Source: Nonomuraea thailandensis
Lineage (GTDB): Bacteria; Actinomycetota; Actinomycetes; Streptosporangiales; Streptosporangiaceae
Length of the DNA stretch: 64,000 nt
Direction of reading: 5' to 3'
Assembly: GCF_024172165.1 (NCBI RefSeq)
Contig: NZ_JAMZEB010000002.1
Location: 1,116,001-1,180,000, forward strand
Shown here: in pieces, positions 41,482 to 49,894 of the stretch
Position numbering within the stretch: the stretch's first letter is position 1
Layout: every line of letters begins with the position of its first letter
Position numbers and translations under genes: made by a program
Notes under the pieces: generated by a model
Database searches by the model: none
What the model was told of the DNA's origin: nothing
Seen by the model: the letters and a program-made list of their open reading frames with translations, nothing else

Positions 41482-41609
41482 ACGGCACAGAATGCCGCCC
41501 CTCTTGGGGTGCTCTTGACGAAAAGAGTGAAATAACGTGACTACGCTTGCTCAAAGCACCGATGTGGCAAGGAAGGCTGAAAAGGGTAAATCTTTCCGGT
41601 CAGAGCCCG

Positions 41610-42788
41610 TCAGTGGCCGTGCCAGAAGTTGTCGGTGACGCGCTCGCCCGCCACCAGCTCCGAGAACAGGTCCTCCCACAACGGCATCACCTGCTCGGGC
41701 CCGTACGCCCGCGACGTCCTGAGCGCCGCCCGCCCCATCCGCAGCCGCAGGTCCCGGTCGGCGATGACCCGGTTGAGCGCGGCGGCCAGCGCGTCCACGT
41801 CCCGGGGCGGCACCAGCAGCCCGTCGGCCCCGTCGGTCAGCACGTCCTTCGGCCCGGTCGGGCAGTCGAAGGCGACCACGGGCAGCGCGTGCGTCATCGC
41901 CTCGATCATCACCATGGGCAGGCCCTCGAACCGGGAGCTCAGCGCGTACACGGAGGCGTCGGTCAGCTCCCGCTCCAGCCGGTCGGTACGTCCGGGCAGC
42001 GCCACGTGCGCGCCCAGCCCGAACTGCTCGACCAGTCCGGCGAGCTGCCCCCTGCGCGGCCCGGTGCCGAAGATCCGCAGCCGCCACTCCGGATGCTCAG
42101 GCACCACCTGCGCGAACGCCTTGATCAGCAGGTCGAACCCCTTCTGCGGCACCAGCCGCCCCGCCGCGATCACGACGGGGTTCACCTGCCGGGAACGTTC
42201 CTGCTCGACCTTGTGCACCGCGTTCGGGATCTGCACGATCGGGGTGCGGGGCAGCAGCCGCTGGTACTCCAGACGGTTGGTGCGGGTGAGCACGGTGATC
42301 GCGTCGAAGCGGTCGTAGTGGCGGGCGATCTCCCGGCGGATGGTGTCGGGGTAGGCCGACAGGTTCATGTGCTCCTGGGCGACGCGGATGACGGTCTTCG
42401 GGGTACGCCGGGCGGAGATCAGGTTCAGCGCCGGCCGGGTGGTGACCAGGATGCCGTCACGCAGCCGGGAGACGTACTCCATGGCGGCCCACTCCACGCG
42501 CTCGGTGAAGTAGTCGGCCGCGAACTCGCCGCGCGGCACGATCTTCCCGCGCATCCTGCGCCACGCCTTGCGCGCCGTCGAGTCCGGCTGCCGGCCGCCG
42601 CGCTGGTCGACCAGGGTGCTGACGGTGATCCGGGGGTCCAGGCCGAACCGGGGGTCGTCACGCCGCCGTACCACGCTGACCAGCTCGACGTCGTGGCCGG
42701 CGGCGGCCATCGCGTTCGCCTGGTTGACCACCGTGCGGATGGTGCCGCCCATGCCGAAGGCGTGCAGCATGAGATACCGGATCTTCAC
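41610..42788 (-). CDS. GT4 family glycosyltransferase
   Basis: A 392-residue retaining glycosyltransferase with the GT-B fold. The N-terminal lobe starts MLHAFGMGGTIRTVVNQANAMA with the acceptor-side Gly loop; the C-terminal lobe has VIAAGRLVPQKGFDLLIKAFA and the E-x7-E signature SSRFEGLPMVMIEAMTHALPVVAFDCP. Resembles enzymes for wall glycopolymers or exopolysaccharides; GTG start at 42786-42788. No other polysaccharide gene is adjacent, so the acceptor is unknown. Confidence 0.87.
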   Translation of the reverse strand: MKIRYLMLHAFGMGGTIRTVVNQANAMAAAGHDVELVSVVRRRDDPRFGLDPRITVSTLVDQRGGRQPDSTARKAWRRMRGKIVPRGEFAADYFTERVEWAAMEYVSRLRDGILVTTRPALNLISARRTPKTVIRVAQEHMNLSAYPDTIRREIARHYDRFDAITVLTRTNRLEYQRLLPRTPIVQIPNAVHKVEQERSRQVNPVVIAAGRLVPQKGFDLLIKAFAQVVPEHPEWRLRIFGTGPRRGQLAGLVEQFGLGAHVALPGRTDRLERELTDASVYALSSRFEGLPMVMIEAMTHALPVVAFDCPTGPKDVLTDGADGLLVPPRDVDALAAALNRVIADRDLRLRMGRAALRTSRAYGPEQVMPLWEDLFSELVAGERVTDNFWHGH

Positions 42789-43002
42789 GCGCGGCGCTCC
42801 CGCGGGCGGCGTCCACGGCCGGGCGCGCCCTGGCCGGCGGGAACAGGAACTGGGGGCCGGTTCATGCGGAGGCAGACTACTCGGCGTTCCTGGCAGTTCC
42901 CTGGCAGACGCCGGAGCCGGCCGGTGCGCTCCCGGGCCCTGTCCGGCCGATGATCAACTAGCCTGGCTGGTGACGAGGCGAGCGCGAGGCGAGGGGTTGG
43001 GC

Positions 43003-43689
43003 ATGGACGGCGTACGGCCGGCGGACGAGGCGGTTCTGGGCATGGTCGCCGAGCACCTGAGCGCGGCCATGGGGCAGCCCTGGGAGGTTCGCGACGGCCT
43101 GGCCAAGGGCCCGGGCACGCTCGCGGTGCGGCTCGGCGCCGACCACACCGGCAGCCCCGCCCACCTCGACCTCGACTTCGTCCTGAACGTCGGCCGCCCG
43201 CAGGACACCACCGTCTCCGACTGCGTGACCGGCTACGGCGCCACCGTCGAGGAGTCCGTGGACCGCGCGATCCGGATGTGGCTCGGCACGACCGGCGGCG
43301 CCCTGCTGGAGCTCCTGGTCCAGGACGGCTCCCACGCCGCCCACTTCGCCCCGGACGACCCCGACGGCCTGCCCGGCTGGCACGCCATCCACGGCGGCAT
43401 CGTCGGCTGGGGCACCGGCGACGAGCACGACGCCGTCCAGCGGTGGGCCGTCCAGCACGTCCTGCTGCCGCACCTGGCCCCGGCGCTCAAGAGCCCGCTC
43501 GAACGGAAGCACCTGGTGGGGGTCAAGGCGTTCTTCGGCGGCGGCGACGGCACGGAGACCGCCGAGCTCCGCGTCAACGGCGCCCGGCACGAGGCGGGCT
43601 CGCGGGCACTGGCGGAGCTCGACTGGCCACGACCGGCCGGCGGGGTCTCGTACGCCCGCACCTTCGTGCTGCTCGTCCACCAGGAGTGA
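43003..43689 (+). CDS. DUF6348-like hypothetical protein
   Basis: A 228-residue cytoplasmic protein that resembles actinomycete DUF6348 proteins; the match is from memory and moderate. Seen directly: a mixed alpha/beta sequence with VGVKAFFGGGDGTETAELRVNG and a C-terminal YARTFVLLVHQE, and no signal or membrane segment. GAGGGG precedes the ATG at 43003 (six to ten bases). It stands alone between a divergent glycosyltransferase gene and a convergent ABC permease gene. The 116 bp after its stop are C-rich low-complexity sequence without a clear gene. Confidence 0.62.
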   Translation: MDGVRPADEAVLGMVAEHLSAAMGQPWEVRDGLAKGPGTLAVRLGADHTGSPAHLDLDFVLNVGRPQDTTVSDCVTGYGATVEESVDRAIRMWLGTTGGALLELLVQDGSHAAHFAPDDPDGLPGWHAIHGGIVGWGTGDEHDAVQRWAVQHVLLPHLAPALKSPLERKHLVGVKAFFGGGDGTETAELRVNGARHEAGSRALAELDWPRPAGGVSYARTFVLLVHQE

Positions 43690-43805
43690 CCGGCTCCCGC
43701 CCGCCCGCGCCGCCCGCCGATCCTCCTGCGCCGCCCGAGCCTGCCGCGCCGCCGCCACGGCCGCCCGCACCCTGACCACGACCGCGCCGCGGAAATCTCC
43801 GAACC

Positions 43806-44639
43806 TCACTGACCGGCAAGCCCGGTGTGCGCGACCCCCTTGACGATCTGCCGCTGGAACATCACGAACACGACCAGCAACGGCAGCCCCGCCAGCACCA
43901 CCGACGCCATGATCTGCGCGTACCGCAGCCCGAACGTCCCCTGCACCACGTTCGCCAGCCCCACCGGCAGCGTCATGGTGTTCGGGTCGGTCGACACCAG
44001 GAACGGCCACAGGAAGTTGTTCCAGGTGTTGATGAACGTGAAGATCGACACGGCGGCGAGCACCGGCCGCGACAGGGGCAGCACGATGGTGAAGAAGACC
44101 CGCCACCGCCCGGCCCCGTCCACGAAGGCGGCCTGCTCCAGCTCCGGCGGCACGTCCTGGAAGAACTTGACCAGGATGTACACGATCAGCGGCGCCGCCA
44201 CCTGCGGCAGGATGATGGCCCACCAGGTGTCCACCAGCCCGAGCGTCACCATCTCCGCGAACAGCGGCGCGATCAGCACCTGCGGCGGCACCATGATCCC
44301 GGCCAGGATCAGGGCCAGCAGCACCCGCTGGCCCCTGAACTGGGTGCGGGCGAACCCGTAGGCCGCCATCGCCGAGAACAGCACGGTCAGGAACGTGACG
44401 ATCACGGCGGTGACGGTGGAGTTGATCGCCCACTTCACGATGCCGCCCGTCCCCAGGACCAGCGCGTACGAGTCGAAGGTGATCTCGCTGCCGAACCACT
44501 GCAGCGGCAGCTTGGTGGTCTCCGCCTCGGGCTTGAGCGAGGTGGCCACGGCCCACAGGACGGGGGCGAGCCAGATGGCCGCCAGCACCAGGGCGACGAC
44601 GAGCAGGATGAGCTGGCTCCAGCTGAACCGCTTGGTCAC
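43806..44639 (-). CDS. ABC sugar transporter permease (MalG-type), arabinose locus
   Basis: A 277-residue permease with six membrane spans and the EAA loop as PPELEQAAFVDGAGRWRVFF followed by TIVLPLSRP. The GTG start overlaps the upstream permease stop (GTGA), so it is the last gene of the importer operon. Pairs with the 306-residue permease to transport the sugar bound by the lipoprotein at 45621-46955. Like the other sugar operon in this window, there is no ATPase gene. Confidence 0.92.
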   Translation of the reverse strand: MTKRFSWSQLILLVVALVLAAIWLAPVLWAVATSLKPEAETTKLPLQWFGSEITFDSYALVLGTGGIVKWAINSTVTAVIVTFLTVLFSAMAAYGFARTQFRGQRVLLALILAGIMVPPQVLIAPLFAEMVTLGLVDTWWAIILPQVAAPLIVYILVKFFQDVPPELEQAAFVDGAGRWRVFFTIVLPLSRPVLAAVSIFTFINTWNNFLWPFLVSTDPNTMTLPVGLANVVQGTFGLRYAQIMASVVLAGLPLLVVFVMFQRQIVKGVAHTGLAGQ

Positions 44640-45556
44640 GACGCGACCTCCTCGCGCTTGCGGAACAGCCGGAGCTGCGCCAGGGAGACGATGACGATCA
44701 GGGCGAACAGGATGTACGACACGGCCGAGGCGTAGCCGGTGCGGTAACCGGTGAAGCCGACGTCGTAGGCGTACTCGATGATCGGCCTGGTGGAGTCCTG
44801 GGGCCCGCCGCCGGTCATCAGGTAGATCTGGTCGAACACCTTCAGCGAGGCCACCAGCTGCAGCACCACGATGAGCGCGGTGGTGCGGCCGAGCAGCGGC
44901 AGGGTGATGGAGCGGAGCTTGTCCCAGGCGGAGGCGCCGTCGATGGCGGCGGCCTCGTACAGGTGCTGCGGGATCGACTGCAGCGCGGCCAGGTAGAGCA
45001 GGAAGTTGAAGCCGACCGTCCACCAGACGGTGGTCAGCACCATCGACCACATCGCCACGGACGGATCGCCCAGCCACAGCACGTCGGTGCCGAGCGTGCC
45101 GTTGATCAGGCCGTAGTCGGGCGGGTAGATCATCTGCAGCCACAGGATCGACACGACCGCCGACGGCAGCAGGAACGGCCCGAAGAACGACAGCCGCCAC
45201 AACCACTGCATGAAGCGCAGGTTGTGCACCAGCAGCGCGAACACCAGCCCGAGGAACACCAGCGGGATCGTGCTGAGCACGGTGAAGACGAGCGTGTTCC
45301 ACAGCGAGCGCCACATGCGCGGGTCGCCGAACGCCTCCAGGTAGTTGTCGAAGCCGACGAAGGTGTTGTTGCGGCCGGCGATGTTCACGCTCGACAGGCT
45401 CATCTGGAAGCCGAGCAGGGTCGGCCAGACGAGGAAGGCCACGTAGATCAGCAGGAACGGCGCCACGAACACCATCCCGTGCTGCGTCCAGCCGCGCCGG
45501 ACCTTGGGCGTGGCGACGGGGGCGGCGGTCGGCGGAGCCGCGACGGTGGTGGTCAT
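44636..45556 (-). CDS. ABC sugar transporter permease (MalF-type), arabinose locus
   Basis: A 306-residue first permease with a Pro/Ala-rich cytoplasmic N-terminus and six membrane spans. The EAA loop reads QHLYEAAAIDGASAWDKLRS followed by TLPLLGR. GAAGGAGG precedes its ATG, which overlaps the stop of a 23-codon ORF. Located by context to L-arabinose or arabino-oligosaccharide uptake because of the divergent GH51 and shared operator motif. Confidence 0.92.
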   Translation of the reverse strand: MTTTVAAPPTAAPVATPKVRRGWTQHGMVFVAPFLLIYVAFLVWPTLLGFQMSLSSVNIAGRNNTFVGFDNYLEAFGDPRMWRSLWNTLVFTVLSTIPLVFLGLVFALLVHNLRFMQWLWRLSFFGPFLLPSAVVSILWLQMIYPPDYGLINGTLGTDVLWLGDPSVAMWSMVLTTVWWTVGFNFLLYLAALQSIPQHLYEAAAIDGASAWDKLRSITLPLLGRTTALIVVLQLVASLKVFDQIYLMTGGGPQDSTRPIIEYAYDVGFTGYRTGYASAVSYILFALIVIVSLAQLRLFRKREEVAS

Positions 45557-45624
45557 GAGGCCTCCTTCGTCGGTCTCATGACCGAGGTGCTGTGTTCGTC
45601 GATGACCCCGGCAAGCTCGGTCAT
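45553..45624 (-). CDS. 23-residue ORF coupled between binding protein and permease
   Basis: A small open frame coding MTELAGVIDEHSTSVMRPTKEAS. Its ATG overlaps the binding-protein stop (ATGA at 45621-45624), preceded by GAGGAG. Its own TGA overlaps the ATG of the permease (45553-45556). Both junctions therefore have the classic four-base coupling overlap, which is the usual sign of a translated gene in this genome. It may be a real microprotein, or a device that carries ribosomes from a highly translated gene to a weakly translated one. No family recognised; no signal or membrane segment. Confidence 0.45.
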   Translation of the reverse strand: MTELAGVIDEHSTSVMRPTKEAS

Positions 45625-46955
45625 GGGCGCTCCTCGGCGGGGAAGGGGTTCGGGGCGGCCATGAGCCGGGTCAGCGCGGCCTTGGCGGCGGCCAGGCCCT
45701 CCTCCGGCGTGCGCGTGCCGCCGATGACGGGGGAGAACGCCTCGCCGAACTCGATCCACATCCGCGAGGCGGACCCGGCGAACCACACCTGCGGGTCGAG
45801 CGCGACCTCGGTGATGACGGAGCGGTACTCCGACTGCGGCTGCAGCGCGAGGTAGTCGGGCTCCTCCAGGGCCGGCAGGTACGCGGGCACGTGCCCGGCC
45901 ACCGCCCAGTCGGCGCTGTTCCTGACGAGGTAGGCGATGAACCGGTACGTGGCCCGCTCCACCTCGGGGTCCCGGTTGCGCTGGTGGGGCAGCACGAACG
46001 CGTGGCAGTCGGCCTGCGCCGAGCCGGTGCCGAAGACGGCGGGGAAGCGCGTCATGCTGAACGGCGTCTTGCGCTCCTTGAGCCCGGTGGTCTCCCAGTC
46101 GCCGTTCCACAGGAACGCGGCCTCGCCGTTGGTGAACTTGGCGACCGAGGCGCCGTAGTCGGTACGCCAGTCGCACAGCCCTTCCTGGCCGAGCCGCTGC
46201 ATGAGCCGCAGGGCTTCCAGGGCCTTGGCGTCGTCGATGGTGATCTTCGTGCCGTCGTCCGACAGCAGGGTGCCGCCGCTCTGCGGGTAGAGCGACCACC
46301 ACACCCGCCAGGGGCCGACGGTGCCGAGGCCGAGCGCGTCGAAGGCCAGCGGCGGCTTGCCGCCCATCACCTCCTTGGCCTTGGTGAGCTGGGCGACGAG
46401 CTCGTCCACGCCCTTGGTGGGCAGCAGCTTGCCGTCGGGGCCGAGCAGCCCGGCCTTCCCGCAGATGTCGGTGTTGTAGTACTGCACCATCGGGTGGGCG
46501 TCGAACGGGATCGCGTACAGCACGCCGTCGAGATGGGCGCGCTCCCAGATGGGCGGGCTGAAGTCGGCGGCCCGCAGGCCGGCCTCCTCCAGCAGCTTGA
46601 CGTCGATCGGGTCGAGGATGGCGCCCGCGCCGATGCCCGCCAGCCGGGCCAGGTGGAAGGTGGCCAGGTCGGGCGAGCGCCCGCCCGAGCCGGCCATCGC
46701 GATCTTGGTGTAGTACGGCTCGCCCCAGGCGAGCACGTTCTCCTCGACGAAGACGTCGGGCGTGTCCTTGGCGAACGCCTGGACCATCTGGTTCATGATG
46801 ATGCCGTCGCTGGCGCCGAGGAAGTGCCAGTACTGCACGCGGGTCTGGGACGAGCCGAGCCCCACGGGGATCGCGCATCCCGTGGCGGCGGCGCCGAGCA
46901 GTGCGAGGCTGCCGCCGAGAAGGTGCCGGCGGGTGATGTCGGGGGGACCGTGCAC
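45621..46955 (-). CDS. ABC sugar transporter solute-binding lipoprotein, arabinose locus
   Basis: A 444-residue carbohydrate family 1 binding protein. The N-terminus TRRHLLGGSLALLGAAATGC combines a twin-arginine-like pair with a lipobox; Cys27 is the lipidation site. The mature part has VQYWHFLGASDGIIMNQMV and PFDAHPMVQYYNTDICGKAG, typical of ABC sugar receptors. The GTG start at 46953-46955 follows GGAAGAGG. First gene of the importer operon, divergent from GH51. The 16-bp near-palindrome ATGTTCTCGCTAACAT lies 38-53 bp upstream and probably mediates repression. Confidence 0.92.
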   Translation of the reverse strand: MHGPPDITRRHLLGGSLALLGAAATGCAIPVGLGSSQTRVQYWHFLGASDGIIMNQMVQAFAKDTPDVFVEENVLAWGEPYYTKIAMAGSGGRSPDLATFHLARLAGIGAGAILDPIDVKLLEEAGLRAADFSPPIWERAHLDGVLYAIPFDAHPMVQYYNTDICGKAGLLGPDGKLLPTKGVDELVAQLTKAKEVMGGKPPLAFDALGLGTVGPWRVWWSLYPQSGGTLLSDDGTKITIDDAKALEALRLMQRLGQEGLCDWRTDYGASVAKFTNGEAAFLWNGDWETTGLKERKTPFSMTRFPAVFGTGSAQADCHAFVLPHQRNRDPEVERATYRFIAYLVRNSADWAVAGHVPAYLPALEEPDYLALQPQSEYRSVITEVALDPQVWFAGSASRMWIEFGEAFSPVIGGTRTPEEGLAAAKAALTRLMAAPNPFPAEERP

Positions 46956-46992
46956 TGGGGGGCCTCTTCCTTCACCGAGCTATCGCTTGGCC

Positions 46993-47008
46993 ATGTTCTC
47001 GCTAACAT
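46993..47008. promoter_or_regulatory. Arabinose-regulon operator 1 (importer side)
   Basis: ATGTT-CTCGCT-AACAT has perfect 5-bp arms. Compared with the other sites it keeps CGCTAACA on one half. It lies 38-53 bp before the binding-protein start. Confidence 0.65.
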
Positions 47009-47129
47009 CCAGGAGGTTCAGGGCAGCCGTGGACGGGCCTTCCGCCGCAGGCGCGAAGGCGGTAGGGCGAGCCGTCCGGGTCGCGGAGGCCGCCGCGCGG
47101 ACCCCGTTGTTTCTGCGGGGTTACCCGAG

Positions 47130-47143
47130 TGTTAGCGGTAACA
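47130..47143. promoter_or_regulatory. Arabinose-regulon operator 2 (TGTTAGCGGTAACA)
   Basis: Perfect 5-bp arms TGTTA/TAACA around GCGG. It is the best match to the motif repeated at the GH51, LacI and GH43 promoters and lies 120 bp before the GH51 start. Confidence 0.75.
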
Positions 47144-47164
47144 AGCAGCATGTCAAGGGTCCGC

Positions 47165-47180
47165 CCGCAACCGGTTGCGG
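47165..47180. promoter_or_regulatory. 16-bp perfect palindrome CCGCAACCGGTTGCGG
   Basis: It has the central CG and AACCGGTT core typical of another LacI/GalR-class operator, distinct from the TGTTAGCG motif. It lies between operators 2 and 3, about 83-98 bp before the GH51 start. A second regulator acting on this promoter is the natural reading. Confidence 0.6.
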
Positions 47181-47207
47181 TGATCCGGACCCCTTGACCC
47201 GGTCCAG

Positions 47208-47221
47208 TGATAACGCTAACA
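47208..47221. promoter_or_regulatory. Arabinose-regulon operator 3 (TGATAACGCTAACA)
   Basis: Reverse complement TGTTAGCGTTATCA; matches operator 2 at 11 of 14 positions. It is 42-55 bp before the GH51 start and 78 bp from operator 2, a spacing that would allow DNA looping by a tetramer or side-by-side dimers. Confidence 0.72.
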
Positions 47222-47262
47222 ATCGGGACCACGTAACGCCCGAGAAACAGGGAGCCGTCTCC

Positions 47263-48753
47263 GTGCATCAGGCCAAACTCACCCTGGATCCCGCCTTCAA
47301 GGTCGCCCCGGTGCGCCGGCGCACCTTCGGCACGTTCGTGGAGCACCTCGGGCGCTGCGTCTACACCGGCATCCACGAGCCCGGCCACCCCACCGCCGAC
47401 GAGGACGGCTTCCGCCGCGACGTGCTCGACCTCACCAGGGAGCTGGGCGTGTCCACCGTCCGCTACCCCGGCGGCAACTTCGTCTCCGGCTACCGCTGGG
47501 AGGACGGCATCGGCCCGGTCGAGCGCCGCCCGCGCCGCCTCGACCTCGCCTGGCACAGCACCGAGACGAACGAGGTCGGCGTCGACGAGTTCGTCCGCTG
47601 GTGCCGCAAGGCCGGCGTGGAGCCCATGATGGCCGTCAACCTCGGCACCCGCGGCATCGCCGAGGCCCTCGACCTGCTCGAGTACGCCAACCATCCCTCG
47701 GGCACCACGCTGTCCGACCTGCGCGTCGCCAACGGCGCCAAGGAGCCGCACGGCATCAGGATGTGGTGCCTGGGCAACGAGATGGACGGCCCCTGGCAGA
47801 CCGGGCACAAGACGGCCCGCGAGTACGGCCGGCTGGCCGCCGAGACCGCCCGCGCCATGCGCATGGTGGACCCGGAGCTGGAGCTGGTCGCGTGCGGCAG
47901 CTCCAGCTCCAGCATGCCGACGTTCGGCTCGTGGGAGGCCGAGGTGCTGGAGGAGTCGTACGACCTGGTCGACTACATCTCCTGCCACGCCTACTACGAG
48001 GAGAAGGACGGCGACCTCGGCAGCTTCCTGGCCAGCTCGACCGACATGGAGTACTTCATCTCCTCGGTCGTGGCCACCGCCGACCACGTCGGAGCCCGCC
48101 TCAAGTCCCGCAAGAAGATCAACATCTCGTTCGACGAGTGGAACGTCTGGTACCTGTCACGCTTCCACGACACCGGCGCCCCGCAGGACTGGCCGGTCGC
48201 CCCGCCCCTGCTGGAGGACCACTACAACCTCGCCGACGCGGTGACGTTCGGCGGGCTGCTGATTACGCTGCTGCGCAACAGCGACCGCGTCACCGCCGCG
48301 TCCCTGGCCCAGCTCGTGAACGTGATCGCGCCCATCATGACCGAGCCCGGCGGGCGGGCCTGGCGGCAGACCACCTTCCACCCCTTCGCCCAGGCCTCCC
48401 GCCACGCCGCCGGCGACGTGCTGCGCGTGGAGCCGGTCTCGCCGGCGTACGAGACGAAGGCGTACGGCGAGGTGCCGCTGCTGCACGCCGTGGCCACCCA
48501 TTCACCCGAGGGCACGACGCTGTTCGCCGTCAACCGCTCCACGGACGGGCCGCTGTCGCTGGAGATCGACGCCCGGGCGCTCGGCGGCGTCCGCATCGTC
48601 GAGGCCACCACGCTGACCGACCCGGACGTCTACGCCCGCAATACGGCCGACGACCCCACGCGGATCGCGCCCCGCCCCAACCCGGACGTCGAGCCCGGCC
48701 CGCTGCGGGTCCTGCTGCCCCCGATGTCGTGGAACGTGATCCGGCTGGCCTAA
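47263..48753 (+). CDS. GH51 alpha-L-arabinofuranosidase, intracellular
   Basis: A 496-residue enzyme that releases terminal L-arabinofuranose from arabino-oligosaccharides. The GH51 TIM barrel begins at RRRTFGTFVEHLGRCVYTGI and has the acid/base Glu173 in WCLGNEMDGPW and the nucleophile Glu292 in ISFDEWNVWY; a beta-sandwich domain ends with LLPPMSWNVIRL, the standard C-terminus. No signal peptide, so it acts on imported oligosaccharides. The GTG start at 47263 has GGGAG nine bases upstream. Length is normal. Its stop overlaps that of the convergent LacI gene by four bases. Confidence 0.95.
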   Translation: MHQAKLTLDPAFKVAPVRRRTFGTFVEHLGRCVYTGIHEPGHPTADEDGFRRDVLDLTRELGVSTVRYPGGNFVSGYRWEDGIGPVERRPRRLDLAWHSTETNEVGVDEFVRWCRKAGVEPMMAVNLGTRGIAEALDLLEYANHPSGTTLSDLRVANGAKEPHGIRMWCLGNEMDGPWQTGHKTAREYGRLAAETARAMRMVDPELELVACGSSSSSMPTFGSWEAEVLEESYDLVDYISCHAYYEEKDGDLGSFLASSTDMEYFISSVVATADHVGARLKSRKKINISFDEWNVWYLSRFHDTGAPQDWPVAPPLLEDHYNLADAVTFGGLLITLLRNSDRVTAASLAQLVNVIAPIMTEPGGRAWRQTTFHPFAQASRHAAGDVLRVEPVSPAYETKAYGEVPLLHAVATHSPEGTTLFAVNRSTDGPLSLEIDARALGGVRIVEATTLTDPDVYARNTADDPTRIAPRPNPDVEPGPLRVLLPPMSWNVIRLA

Positions 48754-49766
48754 CGCTCGGGCGCGGCGCCGGTGCTCTCGCGCACGACCAGCTCGGGCTC
48801 GACCAGCCGCCGCGCCTCCGGCTCGGCCCCCGCCATCCGGTCCAGCAGCATGTGGAAGGCGTGCCGCCCGACCTCGCCGAAGTCCTGCCGGACGGTCGTC
48901 AGCGGCGGCCAGAAGTACGCCGACTCAGGGATGTCGTCGAAGCCCGCCACGCTCACGTCCTCGGGCACCCGCCGCCCCGCCTCGCGCAGCGCGCGCAGCA
49001 CGCCGAGCGCCATCTGGTCGTTGGCCACGAACACCGCGGTGACCTCGGGGTCGGCGGCGACGCGGCGGCCGAGCTGGTAGCCGGAGCGGGCGCTCCAGTC
49101 GCCGCGCAGCACCTCGGGCACCGGCCGGCCGGCCGACTCCAGGACGCCGCGCCAGCCCTCGATGCGGCCGTTGGCGTCGAGCCAGTCGGCGGGCCCCGCG
49201 ACGTGCCACACGCTGTGGTGGCCGAGGCTGAGCAGGTGGCGGGTGACGCGGGCGGCCCCGGCCTGCTGGTCGACCTTGGTCACGGGCACCGGGATGTCGT
49301 CGCCGGCGTCCACCGCGACCACCGGCATCTCCGGCGGCAGGTGGCGCAGCCCGTCGGCGGCCGACTCGTGCGGAGCGACGATGATCACGCCGTCCACGGA
49401 CTGGGTGCGCAGCCGCTGCACGCCCTCCTCCATCGACCTGCGGTTGAGCGAGCTGAGGCTGGCGATGCTGACGTTGTAGCCGGCGTGCCTGGCGGCCTGC
49501 TCGATGCAGTAGAGCGTGGAGGCCGGGCCGTACAGGGTGGTGTCGATGCTGACGACGCCGAGCACGCCGGAGCGGCCGGTGACGAGCTGGCGGGCGGCCT
49601 GGTTGGGCCGGTAGTCGAGCTCGCGTACGGCGGCCAGCACGCGGGCCCTGGTCTCGGCGCGTACGAGATCGGGCGTGTTCAGCACGCGAGAGACGGTCAT
49701 GGTGGAGACTCCGGCGAGCACGGCGACGTCCATGAGCACCGCAGGCCTGCCCGGTTTGGATTTCAC
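48750..49766 (-). CDS. LacI family regulator of the arabinose locus
   Basis: A 338-residue repressor. HTH region AVLMDVAVLAGVSTMTVSRVLNTPDLVRAETRARVLAAVRELDYRPN, read as the blocks MDVAVLAGVSTMTVSRVLN and LDYRPNQAARQL (hinge). The sensor domain contains VFVANDQMALGVLRAL and VAGFDDIPESAYFWPPLTTVRQD. An operator-like site, CGGTAACGCTAACA, lies 19 bp before the gene, so it is probably autoregulated. By position and by the shared motif it should control GH51, the ABC importer and the former GH43 gene, with arabinose or an arabino-oligosaccharide as inducer. This would be functionally like AbfR/AraR but of LacI type. Confidence 0.92.
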   Translation of the reverse strand: MKSKPGRPAVLMDVAVLAGVSTMTVSRVLNTPDLVRAETRARVLAAVRELDYRPNQAARQLVTGRSGVLGVVSIDTTLYGPASTLYCIEQAARHAGYNVSIASLSSLNRRSMEEGVQRLRTQSVDGVIIVAPHESAADGLRHLPPEMPVVAVDAGDDIPVPVTKVDQQAGAARVTRHLLSLGHHSVWHVAGPADWLDANGRIEGWRGVLESAGRPVPEVLRGDWSARSGYQLGRRVAADPEVTAVFVANDQMALGVLRALREAGRRVPEDVSVAGFDDIPESAYFWPPLTTVRQDFGEVGRHAFHMLLDRMAGAEPEARRLVEPELVVRESTGAAPER

Positions 49767-49784
49767 CGCGGCTCACCCCCTCAG

Positions 49785-49798
49785 CGGTAACGCTAACA
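49785..49798. promoter_or_regulatory. Arabinose-regulon operator 4 (before the LacI gene)
   Basis: CGGTAACGCTAACA keeps the right half (ACGCTAACA) of operator 3 exactly; the left half is weaker. Position is just upstream of the LacI gene start at 49766, suggesting autoregulation. Confidence 0.62.
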
Positions 49799-49894
49799 GG
49801 CGGAAGGGGCGAGCGCGCGATCATTATGGGCGGGTCGCCGGCCGGGGCGCCCGCGGTGCCGCGGGCCGGTGCGGACCTGGGGCGGGGCAGGTCG

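Larger units (their letters stand above)
46956..47262. promoter_or_regulatory. 307-bp divergent control region of the arabinose locus
   Basis: No gene is supported here. It separates the binding-protein and GH51 starts and contains three copies of the LacI-type motif (46993-47008, 47130-47143, 47208-47221) and one different palindrome (47165-47180). Two sites serve the GH51 side and one the importer side, so both transcripts should be co-induced. Confidence 0.7.
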
